Assembly (NCBI GenBank): GCA_014706295.1
Contig: JACSVZ010000028.1
Location: forward strand, 1,282,263-1,346,262
Direction: 5' to 3'
Source: Lycocorax pyrrhopterus obiensis
Lineage: Eukaryota; Chordata; Aves; Passeriformes; Paradisaeidae
DNA: 64,000 nucleotides
The notes under the pieces: generated by a model
Seen by the model: the letters and a program-made list of their open reading frames with translations, nothing else
What the model was told of the DNA's origin: nothing
The model's database searches: none
Program-made: the position numbers and the translations under genes
In this document: positions 39,181-50,418 of the stretch, in pieces
Layout: each line of letters begins with the position of its first letter
Position numbering within the stretch: position 1 is the first letter of the stretch

Positions 39181-39599
39181 GCACCGAGCCGGATCCCGGT
39201 TGTAAAGGGGTACGACAAAGAAATAAATAAACACACCGGGCCAGGCCCCGCCACGGGGCCTCACGGGAACCTCTGGGGACAGCCAGGCCACCACCCGTGG
39301 GGGTCAGACCGGGACAGGCCACCGGCTGCACCGGCAGCGTGGCCGGACAGTGCCCGGGCACAGCAGGGTTTGTCCGGCCTGTACCCTGCCGGGACAGAGC
39401 CACCGTTCCTGCGTGTCCCCACACCTCCGTTGTCACAGCCGGTCCCGTGTCACCGCCCCGATGTTTGTCACCCGTGCGTCCCGGTGGCACCGGGGTTTGC
39501 CCACGGAACAGCCGCTCCCTCCGGCCAACCACGGTCCACCGGGGAGGGGGTCACAGCATCACTGGACGGTCACTCCGGCCGGACCCAGCAGCGTGGGTC

Positions 39600-39990
39600 A
39601 GCCGGGGGCACAGTGAGCCCGGTTCAGGCGGCACCGGGGAAGGAGTTAACGGCGGTGGCGGTGGCGGTGGCAGACGTCACGGCCGGCCAAGCCCGCGGGC
39701 GGCTGAGGGGGCGGATCGGCGTCAGCGCTTGACGTCACCGGCGCGGGGGGAGGCAGCGCCGGTGGCCGCCGATCCCCCCCCCCCCAGCACGGGCAGGATG
39801 CGGCCCCCGCGCCGCCGAGACCCCGGGCACACGCGGGGCCCCGGGGACACCGGGGCGGGTGACGCCGAGCCGGCCCTAATTGCGGCCAGATGCTTCCCGG
39901 CCCGCGCTAACGAGGGCGATAAATCAGCGGTGTCACGCCGGGGGCGTGGGGGGGACTCGGGGGACCCTGTGCCGGTGCCGCGCTGACCCC
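39600..39990. promoter_or_regulatory. orphan CpG island with CRE sites
   Basis: This is CpG-dense, with GACGTCAC near 39675 and a perfect TGACGTCA at 39730-39737. A (GGCGGT)n stretch lies just before. No gene starts here visibly. It could be a distal JUND element or the promoter of a non-coding RNA. Confidence 0.4.
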
Positions 39991-41659
39991 GCGCCCCCGG
40001 CTCTCCCGGTGCGAGCAGCTCCTGCCCCGGCGTGTCCGTCCTGCCTGCTGCCCGCAGCCAGCGGGGACGGCGTGGCACCGCGTGGGGCACGGCACGGGGT
40101 GTGGGGACAGCGTGGCGCGGGGCACGGCACAGCCCTGGCTCCAGGGGACACGGATGACACCCAGGACAGGGCTGGGGCAGCGCTCGGGGCTGGCACACGC
40201 AGTGCTGGCACGGGGGAAACTGAGGCACGAGGGAACAACTGGGACCTACCCTCCCCCCACAGCTGCTGTTAATTAAATCCCAAATAAACGCAGTTTATTA
40301 AATCTCAGCTAAAGCAGAGCGGGCCCAGCCCTGTGTCCCCCGCTGTCCCCGGTGTCCTGACCCAGTGGCGGTGCCAGGGCCGGTGTCCGCGGGGGCTCGG
40401 CCGGGGAGCAGCTCCCAGGTGAAGCCACCGTCCGAGTTTCCGCTCCAAACCCGTCATTACGGGCGCGGCCGCGGCCGGACCGGCAGGTTCAGACTTTCCA
40501 TCCTGACCAAACCCGGCTGGCGAGGGACAGGGACCAGGGCGGGGGTAAAAAGGCTCCCCTTCCCCCTGCCCCAACCCCGCTTGGGGACCCCAGGCCGGGG
40601 ACGCACCTTGGGCAGGGCCACCTGCACCCCACGGGCAGCGGGGTACCCACACGCGCTCCCCCACCGAAATCGGGGCAAGCAGAACCAGCTTTGGCTGGAG
40701 GTGCTTTCGGCAGTTCCAGGGAGGAACCAGCCGGCCCCGGGGCCTCCCGGGAAGAGCGGCTGGCCAGTGGCCAGGGATGTGAGCCACGAGCCGCGCTCCG
40801 GCCGGGCCCCACCGGCACAGCCCCGCCGCCGCTCCCTGCAAGGGTCACAGCACCCCCGGGCTCGTCCTGCAGTGTCCCCCCAGCCTGTCACCACTGCTGC
40901 CCATCCCGCATGTCCCGTCCCCAAACCAAGAACCCGACGCCCGCAGCGAGCCAGCAGCTTCATTTTCTTAATGAGCGTTTAATGAGGGGCATGAATCAGT
41001 GGCCCCTTCCGCCTCCCGCGAGGGCAGAGCCGTGGGGAGGTCCCCGTGCAGGGAGCTGGTGGCACTGCCACTGTCCCCACGGCGGGGTGGCTGAAGCTGC
41101 TATTCCCGGAGGCGCCGGAGCCCGGCTCGGCCCCGCGAGCACCGAGTCAGTGCCCTGCCACCTGCCAGCCGGGCTATATTTACCCCGGAGCAGGCGGCGG
41201 GGGTTTGGGATGAGCCCACACCACCGCCGGACCTCGGCGAGGCACGACGAGCCTCGAGCAAGGCCACGGCCACCAGAGCATCCTCAGGGCTCCTGCTGTC
41301 CCCACTTCCCTGGCTCCACCAGGACCATTCCCTGTGTGCCACCAGCTCCCGGAGGTGCCTGACCCCGCTCCGGCCAGGAGCCGAGACAAAGCGCTGGACA
41401 CTGAGAACATGGGCTGGACACAAGGTGCCCATGAGATGCACCCACGTGCCAAGCCCCCCCTGGAAAAGGGAACAAGCAGGGTTTGCACCCCAGGATTTGC
41501 ACGGCAGGCACCGGGCACGCAGGGGAAGCTGCCTCTTAGTCATTGCCACAGGCGATGGGAGAGAGGAACCGAGCCGGGAAAACAAGAAGTCACAGCTGCC
41601 AGCGCCTGTCCCCAAACCTGCCCCTGTCCCCGAGGAACCCCCAGGGGCCTCCGACAATC

Positions 41660-41770
41660 AAAACCAAGAATTAAGAAAAGAAAAAAACCCCAAGGAGAAA
41701 AAAAAAAAACCAGAAAGAAAGAGAGAAAGAAAACAGATTTTAAAAGGAAAAAGGAGGAGGAGGAGGGTTT
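41660..41770. repeat. polypurine tract
   Basis: The plus strand is almost purely A and G (GAAAGAAAGAGAGAAAGAAA-like) and ends in (GGA)n. It may form triplex DNA. No coding role. Confidence 0.75.
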
Positions 41771-42907
41771 GACGTGTATTTTTAGTTGCTTAGCACAGCC
41801 CTGAAATATTCTGGCAGCCACTCCCTCCGCGTCGCTGGTGTGTAACTATTCCTGTGCTGCCTCCTCGGCGAGGCTCAGAAGTTATGAGTCACCGTGGGGC
41901 GGCCAGAGAGACACGGCCCCGTGGCTGCCGGGGCTGCCACCAGCTCAGCTGCCACCGAAATATCCCGGGAGGGCAGCGGGGAGCGTTTCCAGGGTGGCCT
42001 TTGCTGGGTCTTTCCGTGCGGGACGCGCTGGCCCTGCCAGGCTCTGCACCCACCCACGCCGGCAGCCAGGCTCAGACCTTTTCTCCTCCTCCTCTCTGGT
42101 TGTTGCTTTTATCTCGCTCCTCCCTGTTTTGTTTAATTTTTTCTTTCCTTCGTTTTTCAGCCTCCCTGCGCTGCCATGGGGCGGTGACAGCCCCACACAC
42201 CCATTTTTGGGGCAGAAAAAGCCCAAAATGACAGCTGAGCGTCACATCGGTGCCCTTCCACAGAGCCATCTGCCACCCAGCTGCCCTTTGGGGAGGGACA
42301 GAAATATTCCTGCAGAGGTGGAAAAAGGAAGGGGGGGAAGCAGGCAGGGAATGCTGCTAAAGCCCGTGGTGTAATTAAACGAATGCAGAACTTAACGAGC
42401 TCCATCACCTGACCCCAGAGCTTGGCCAGGAGATAAGGAGCACTTGGAGGACTCTACCCTGAGCTGGAGCCAAAGGTCCCATTGTTGCAGGGAGGATTGA
42501 TCCTGCCAGAACAGACCTTAAATCCCAGCAGTGTTTCCCTTTCCAGCAGGGAAGCCGCAGCACACGGAGCCTCTGCGGCTGCAGGGATCCGAAGGGAGGG
42601 AGCAGGTTGGGAAGGGAAAGTCTGACACAGCCTGGGCTTTGTTAAAATGCCACATGAGTTTTCCAGCAGGGAGGACACATCACCCCACTCCCTGGAACTG
42701 GCTCCCTGGGAGAAGCCCGAGATGAGCACGGAGCGCTGGTCGTGGCCTCAACAAGGAACAGCTCCACGGGGAACGCGTGGCTGGTGTTGGAAACGGGATG
42801 TTTAGGGATTTATCCCCGATTCCAGGGCTCAGGGAAGGGCTCTGGGTTGGGCAGGGCCCGGCAGCATCACAGACACACAGAGGGAGGCGGCTGGAAGAGG
42901 CTGGAGA

Positions 42908-42913
42908 TTTATT
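42908..42913 (-). terminator. LSM4: LSM4 polyadenylation signal AATAAA
   Basis: On the minus strand this reads AATAAA, about 1.35 kb after the LSM4 stop, and would set a long AT-rich 3' UTR. Confidence 0.6.
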
Positions 42914-44258
42914 CCCACTCACCACTGCGCCCGGTTCTACAAACATTAAAAAAATAAGTCTATAAAAGCATGTTCTTCACTCCTTTTCAGTACAGCGGCG
43001 ATGGCAGAGGATCCAATATGAGAACCAGTTGTACAAACCCAAAACCTGTTCAAAACAAGCCACAACATCCATTTTCCTCCTAAAACTCAGCTGTTTCCTC
43101 CATCCAGGGGGGTTGAGGCACACCCAGGGATGTTTCTTCCCCCCGTGCCCCCGTGCAGATGCTGAATTCGGATCAGCCAGGATATTCTGAGGGTGTATTT
43201 TGCTCATGGGATGGAAGACTGGAGCAACCTGACCTGGGAATTCCCAGGAGTTTTCTGAACCTACAGGAGGGACACGTTCACACGCTGGCCTGTGTCCCCA
43301 AGGGAGGATAATTGGTGGCTGGGGAAGGAAGTGACAGGTACAGCCAGTGAGGTCAGTCACCAGGTACTGGAAGAAATTAGGTTGAGAAATATTGTCAGAG
43401 TTCAGGACTTGGTGTCCCAGCAGAAGGGAGAGAGTTTTCAAAGCGGGGGGGGGGAAATAAATCCATGTAAATCAACTCAAGTTACTTTTCAAAAGAAATT
43501 TTAAAAATCCCCCATGAGAAAAAAGGGGTGCACCAGCCTCATGCAAAAAAAAAAAAAACCCAAACAAACACACAGGAAAAAAAACCCCTGTTCCTTTGAA
43601 GGAAACTTCTAATCTGAAGTCAAATTAGCAATGAACTAATTGGGAAATGCTCATTTGTCACAAAGCTCTCTTGGGAACAAGGCTTGAAGGCCGATGTTCA
43701 TCCCAAGTTCTCCTTTAAGCCACTGGAGAAACAGAACCCACTGGCCAGGAGAAGAAAAGCGATAGCTTAAAAGTTTGTTGGTTTTAAAAAAACCCCAAAC
43801 CTTTAGGACTATTCATGTACAGGAACAACAGCCTCAAGTTCAGCGTTTCTAAACCAAAACACATCTGTTACAAACAAAACAAGTTTCCCAAGTTTCAAGT
43901 ATAAAAAAAAAAACCAAAAAACCACATCCAAACAATCCAGAAAGTGTTTGTTTGCCTTCCTTCTGGTACCTCTGAACAGGAAAATATTTTAAATTAAACC
44001 CGGTGAGCATGAAAAGTTCACTCTCAGGAGAAGGCAGAACCTCGGTCCTTAACCGTGAATGGATTTTTAAAGAACATTTCCAATGATTTCCTGACTACAA
44101 GGAGTGAAAACTCCACCAGATTAAAGCATGAGGGGCTTCCAAAGGAACACGATTTGGGCTCTGATTCTGATGGCAGAGTGGGAAAGGGAACGTTTTTGGA
44201 CACGTGGCAACCCTGAGGTGACAAAACCCAAGCTGTCCCCGGCCCGGGTGCAGACATC

Positions 44259-47200
44259 TCACTGCTTGGCTGATTGCCTGCCTGGCTTTTTTTCCTGCTG
44301 GCCTCTTCCACTGCCTGGAATTCCTCGGCCACGGCCACCGAACACACCTGTGGAGCAGAAAGGAAGAGGTAACAGCACCCCTGTGAGCCAGCAGTGACGC
44401 AGAGCTGCAGTTATTCGTGTTTTACCCCAAAACTTGCTTATTTTTGAGTCTTAGAAGCAGAAATGTGGCTTTTTGATTTCTCCTTTTCCAGTCCCAGACC
44501 TTTATTTAGGAAGTGCATAAACTCACCCCCCGCTCAGCAGCAAGTTCAGCAATATCTCCCTGGTGTGTAAACCTCATGTTTAATGTTCATCTCGTGGTAA
44601 ACTGAAGTTTCTTCCCAAAAAATGGAACTAGGGAAGTGACAAATTTAAAATCCAGGTTCTAACGTGTCCCTGAGAGCCATGGGGGCAACCCAAAAGCGGG
44701 ACAGAGCAATCCTTGGCTCTGGAGAGGGCACTGGGCACAGGACAGGAGGGATTTGGGAGGCCACGGTGAGCTGAGCATCCTCAGACCCAAAACCACAGGA
44801 GCTGCTGAGCCCACCCCTCAGATTTATCCCCAAAAATCCATCCTAGGGACAAAGGGATGCGGATCCACCCTGCCACACCAAGGGAGACCCAATCCAAGCA
44901 CCGGGCACAAGAGCTTCTCTAGAGGAGGAGACGTGCCCGAACCAGAGGGAAAACATAAATTATTCCCAGCCCCGCCGTGCTTGGGATGCTCCGGCTGCTC
45001 CTGGGGCAAGGGCTGGTGACTCCTGAGTTTGGCAAGCAAGAAGTCAAAGGAGGAGGATTACCAGTGTCAGAAACAATAATCCTTTCAACTGTGAGCACAA
45101 TTACAGCTTCCCTCCTGCCTGCTGGCCTCCCAACAAAATTGTCCTGCCTTTACTTCTTTTTTTTTTTTCTTTTCCCCTCTCCCTCCTCCCTTCGTGTCTC
45201 GGTAATGAGAGCCAAACCTTTGAGCTAATTAGCAAATGCCGAAGCTTCCCTTGAAAATATTCCATCAGCGAATCGAGGCTGCACATGGGAGCAGCAGGAG
45301 CTCCACCTCGGAGCCCAGCCCTGCTCGCCACGAGGTGGGCACGGCCGCAGCAGGGAAAAAACAGCGCGGCTCCGGCGTTCATCCGAGCAACCCAACAAAG
45401 CTGCTGCACTGGGCACGGCGAAGGCAAGGAGGGGGAACGAAAATAAAGGTTTGGAAAGGTCACTTCTGCGTGCTGGGAGCTCCCAGGGGCAGCAGGGACG
45501 GCGGGGATTTGGGGAAAAGGAATGGGAATCGCCGCGCCCCGATGGCCCCGGGTCCATCCCACCTGTCCTGGCAGGATTCCTGGCACAGCCAAAGCACAGG
45601 CAGCTCCTTAAGGCAGCTCTCCAGAGAGGCTTCACACGTCCCTGTCCCAGTCCCCAGGGCTCCTTCTAAAATCTGACTCGGGATTTTTAAGCTCCGACTG
45701 CAGGCGAAGCCGGGGCCGAGAGCAGCCCTGGGGTTGTGGGGTGGCCACAAACCCCAAAGACGTGGCATTAGGGGTGAGCAGGAGAGCAGAGGAACAGCTC
45801 CCAGGCTTCCAGCGGGATAATTTGGGGAAAAAGGAGCAGCATATCCCCCAGCTGAGGTGCCCTGGGATCACCTAACCCCGTGAAATGGGAAGGGTTGTTT
45901 TGGTGACCTATTTCTTCTGAAGTGGCAACCTCGCCTTTATCAGAAACATGAATTATTCATGTTGCAGGAGGAACTCAAACCCTCAGACAGTTTGTTTTTT
46001 TAAAAATACAAATACATCAACAGATCAGGAAATCCAAAGCCCCGTTTTAACAGGGGTGAAGATGATTTTTTTTCTCTCACTGCCACGGGCAGAGCCCGGT
46101 CTGTTTGCACTATTTTCACCCAGAACAGCCATTTGTTTTCCCCTCGCACTTGCTAAGCTACAGTTCTGCAGGGCCACGCTCCCAAACGAGCCAGGAGGAG
46201 CCGAAACAGTCAAGTTCAGACTCTCTTACACTCCTGCCCAACCCCAGAAACGAGGGAGGCCCATCCCTGGCACGAATCCTCCCTGTTCCTTGGCAGGGGC
46301 TGCCTTACGCACTCGCTCGACTGGATCCTGCACAGGAGCGGCTCCAGCTTCCCCCAGACACAGCCCTGGGTTTGAAACAGAGCAGCAGGAGCTGTTCCTT
46401 GCACAAGAGGGAAAATTTTAAAGGCAGGGATTCCACTCCCCCCCTTCTCCAAGCTGGGGAAAAACCCCCAGGATTTTTACCTCGTCCAGCTCCTCCGACC
46501 CCACGGCCCTTCTGCTGCTTCTGCTGCTGCATCCCACCGCGGCCTCTGCCCTTGGACACCACCTCCTCCTTCACCATGTCAATGATTTCGTCGGGGATCC
46601 GCAGGTATTTGATGGTGCTGCCGCGGATGTAGCACTCTGGCATCCTCCAGAACTTGTCCCCGTCCTGTTGGGGAGCAACACGTGAGGCCACGAGCAAAAC
46701 CTGGTGGTTTTGGGGTCACTTTTAAGGCATCTGAGTGTTTCTGGAGAGGGCGAGAGCTCCAGCAGTCTCTGCTGGGAGCATTATCTGTAACCAGCTGTGA
46801 AGAAGGGGGGTTTAACTCCCCAAAACCACCCAGCCCCACAGCCAACTGTGGTTTTAATTTGTTCCACAGCTGCCTCGAACACTGGCAGAAAATGTCAGAA
46901 GAAGAGGGTGAGGAAACAAGGCCCCTTCTTCTTCCCTTCTTCGTATGAGAAGGGAATCGAAAGTGGGACAGGAGACACGAGTTAAAATCGTGGTGAACAA
47001 CCAATTCTGGTAAGAAAAACGCAGCTGTGGCCAGGATTCTTCTCCAGCTGGGAGTCACCCCACTGCTTCGCTCCTCTGGGGTGTGGAGGGAGCAGCGAGG
47101 CAGCTCTGGAGCCAGCTGGCTGTGGGATGTGAGGCTCCAGAGCAGCTGAGGGGAATAAGGAGCTCGCACATTATATATTAATTAAAAAAAAAATAATAAA

Positions 47201-49835
47201 AAAAATCTTCATGTGCCCAGTTTCGGAGCAGCCACCTCCCTGCGTTGCTTTAAGGCAGTTTCAGGGTTTTTCCTGGGATACCATGGGCTTCCCTGGGACT
47301 CAGCCCAGCGGGGTTTCAGCGAGTGGTTGTGGGAATGAGAACCCGGAGCCCAACAACAACTCCCTGGCCATGATGTAACTGGGAGGAGGGACTGGGACCC
47401 GCCTCGTCCCGGCTCCGGCAGGGCCTGGCTGCAGCTGGGATGGCTCCAGCCCAGCGATCCTCATGCGGACGAGGCGCCTGCTGTGTCCCGGGAGAGGAGG
47501 TGAAACCAGCACGCCCCGTTCCTCCTCTCCCTGGGTACAGCAGCCGCTTCCCCCCCCACACCCCAGAGTTATTTGGGGCAGCTCTGCCTGCACGGGCAAG
47601 CCCAGGACGGGGCAGAGGAGCAAGAATTCCCTTCCAACAGACACCCGGCAAACCCCACCCTGCCTTGGATGTGCCTGGCTGCTCCTTGGCTCGGGATGCA
47701 GGAAGGGATGGAGCTCCAAACTCCGTCGCTTCCTCGTTCCGGCCTCCCCCGAGTAAACAAGCGGCTCCCGGCTCGTTGTCCCGTGCCATCTAGTGGCCAG
47801 TGCCACCAGTCCCACCAGTCCAGCCCAGCAGATCCACGTTCACCCGGGATTTGGGGGCGTCTGAAGGCAGCTGAGGCCGCTCTCCTGTGTGCCAGGTCAC
47901 AGAGTCGTGGAATCGCAGAGTGGTTTGGGTTGGAAGGGACTAAAAGATGGTCCAATTCCACCCCTTCCACTGTCCCAGGCTGCTCCAAGCCCCGTCCAAT
48001 CTGGCCTTGGACGCTTCCAGGGATACAGGGGCAGCCACAGCTTCTCTGGGAATTTCACCCCAAACCCATCACCACCTTCACAGGGAGGAATTCCTTCCCA
48101 ATATCCCGTCTGTCCCTGCCCTCTCGGTCAGTTTGAAGCCATTCCCTGTGTCCTGTCATTTCCATCCCTTGTCCAAAGTCTCTCCCCATGTTTCCTGTCA
48201 GCCCCTTCAGCCACTGCAAGGCCACAATGAGGTGACCCCAAAGCTTCTCCTCTCCAGGCTGAGCAATCCCAGCCCTCCCAGCCTTTTCCCACAGGAGAGC
48301 TGCTCCATCTCTCTCTGAGCATCCTGGACTCGCTCCAACAGTGACCATTCCACGTCACCCAGAGGGAACAAAACCTGAGCTGCTGCTCTTCCCAGGCAGA
48401 GCACAGAGCCTTTGGAGGCAAATTCCCGAGGAGAAGGGCAGCACCAGCTGTGTCCTGGGCACGGGTAAGGCTTTGCTGTCACCTCCTCTGAGTCCCCCTC
48501 CTGCTAAATTCAACAGCGGTTCCTTGTCCCACCACGACCCGAGATGCAGCCACAGATCCCAAACCCCCCTGTTCCACCCCAGAATTCCCTCCCAAGCCTC
48601 CCTCAGGGTGTCTCCTCTGTCACACCGATGTGCCCCAGCAGCACCGCTCCAACCTCCTGTCGCGGAGACAGCGGGAACTGGGGGTTTGCAGAGAGATTTC
48701 TGGAAGAACAAGGATCCCTGCCAGCCTCTCCCGTGGAGCTCTGACGTTCCAGGGCTGGGGAAGCACAGCAACAGCTCGATTTCCATCTGTCTGCGCCTCC
48801 CACAGGGATGAGGCCAGACATTTCTGATGGAGGTCAGAGCCCAAAACACAGATACCAATCTCCTGGAGCAACTTTGGCCACGGGCAAAAGTCCCAGACGG
48901 CCTCAGTGGGTGAACCTCAGTTGGACGTGGAGAGGGGAGAGACAGGCAGGGAATAAAAGGGATTGCAGTGTTTGAGGCTGCCTGGGACAGGTGAAGGCTC
49001 TGATTTTTGGGAAACCTGGATCAGCATCACAGCACGTGGCCCCCAGCCCCTCACCCCCAGCCTCGATCCCGTGCTGTGCAGAAAGTCACCTGCACACACA
49101 CACCAGGCTGCTCCTTCATTACGGACATTATCAATAATTAGATTAAATCTGCATTTCAGGCGGAGGTCCCGCTTCCACAGGAGCCATGCGAGCTACAGCA
49201 GAGCCAGCCCGGCTGCAGGGACAGAGCTTGGGAACCCTTGGGGACAGTGCCTGGGGGGACAGCGGGTGGGTGACCCCTGCCCGGTGCCGGTTGTTCCCCG
49301 TGGACACCGCCGTGGGTGACCCCTGCCCGGTGCCCGGTGCCCGGTGCCGGTGCTCCGGCCTTACCCGCGATGTGCAGATGACCTCCCGCAGGTTGATGTT
49401 CATCCAGTTGTCGCAGCTCACCAGGTGCCCGTTGTACGTCTCCCCGTTCTTCAGCTCCACCAGCTGCGAGAGAACAGGAGTCACGGGGCGCCGGCCCAGC
49501 CCCGGTACCGGGACGTGCCCGGTGTCACCCGCACGGCACCGGCGAGGGGAGCGGGGCTGGGCCGCGCGGCCGGTACTCACCATGGGGTGGTTCTGCGCCG
49601 TCTTCAGCAAGGATAGGGGCAGCTGCGAGGGGAAGAGAGGAGAGAGGCCTCAGGCACCGACCGACAACGGGACACCGAACGGGACACCGGCCGGGGCACC
49701 GGCCCGAGCACCGAGCGGGGCACCGGGCACGCCATCCCTGGCGTGGGGGGAGAGACGAGCCAGGCCCTCCCCACCGCCCCAGCCTCCTCCCGCCCCCGGT
49801 TCCCGGTTCCCGGCCCCGGTGCCGCCGCTCACCAT
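44259..49835 (-). CDS. LSM4: U6 snRNA-associated Sm-like protein LSm4
   Basis: LSm4 is a subunit of the LSm2-8 ring on U6 snRNA and of the cytoplasmic LSm1-7 decapping ring. Five coding exons on the minus strand: 49835-49833 (the ATG alone), 49622-49581, 49463-49365, 46664-46481, 44347-44259. They give 138 aa (human 139). The Sm fold is intact: [14 protein letters not shown], then Sm1 with [20 protein letters not shown], then Sm2 with [19 protein letters not shown]. The tail is Gly/Arg-rich ([22 protein letters not shown]), typical of LSm4 and linked to P-body formation. A first exon coding only Met matches my recollection of the mammalian gene. It shares its promoter head to head with PGPEP1. 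Confidence 0.97.
47897..48350 (-). mobile_element. CR1 LINE 3' end in LSM4 intron 3, reverse (long copy)
   Basis: The reverse signature runs from 'GAGTGGTTTGGGTTGGAAGG' through 'CACTGTCCCAGGCTGCTCC', 'CACAGGGAGGAATTCCTTCC' and 'TCCTCTCCAGGCTGAGCAA' to 'GGACTCGCTCCAACAG'. It has the same extent as the forward copy at 3688. Confidence 0.88.
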
Positions 49836-50418
49836 CGTGCCGGACCCGGGAGCCGCCGCCGCGCCGGGCGCTGCCGCTCAAACCGCCCCCGGCTCCGCGC
49901 GGGGCCAATCAGAGCGCGGCGCGCTCCCGCCGCAGCCAATCAGAGCGCGGCGCGGTCCCGCCGCAGCCAATCAGAGCGCGGATCACGGCCTGGCCGCGCC
50001 GCGCCGCCCGGTCCGCGCCTTTGCGGCGGCACCGCCCGGGACGGGACGCGCCGGACTGGACGAGACGCGCTCCGGACCTCCCGGTACCGCGGCCCCGGTT
50101 CGTGCTCCCCCACAGCCGAGCGGGGAACCCCCGGGAGGCTCAGGGTGAGCGTTTTGCTTAACCAACCCCTCCCCGGGTCCCGCGCTGAGGCGGGCGAGCG
50201 GCAGCCCCTCGGGCTGCGCCGCGCACGGAGGGTCCCGGCGAACGGTAACGGGTGCAGGGCTCCAGGCCGTCCCGCTGCGGGACTTCCGCCGCGGCGGCGG
50301 AAGCGGCGGGTCCGGGCGGCGCGGGGCGGGGCGGGCGGCGCGGGGCGGGGCCGCGCTCAGTGCGGGGCGGCGGCGGCAGCGGGACGGGACGGGACGGGAC
50401 GGGCGGGACGGAGCCGCG
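49836..50418. promoter_or_regulatory. bidirectional CpG promoter of LSM4 and PGPEP1
   Basis: Only 583 bases separate the two start codons. The interval is CpG-dense, without TATA. It carries three CCAATCA boxes in a 31-bp tandem array nearest LSM4 and GC boxes (GGGGCGGGG) nearest PGPEP1. A (GGGAC)n run lies just before the PGPEP1 ATG. Confidence 0.8.
49904..49980 (+). repeat. 31-bp tandem repeat with CCAAT boxes, 3 copies
   Basis: Copies start at 49904, 49935 and 49966, the last partial. Each starts GCCAATCAGAGCGCG; full copies end in TCCCGCCGCA. The first two differ at one base in their inner part. Confidence 0.93.

Noticed and set aside
41838..42374. Open frames of up to 178 residues between JUND and LSM4
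   Set aside because: Composition and codon use do not look coding. No domain, splice partner or polyadenylation signal was found.
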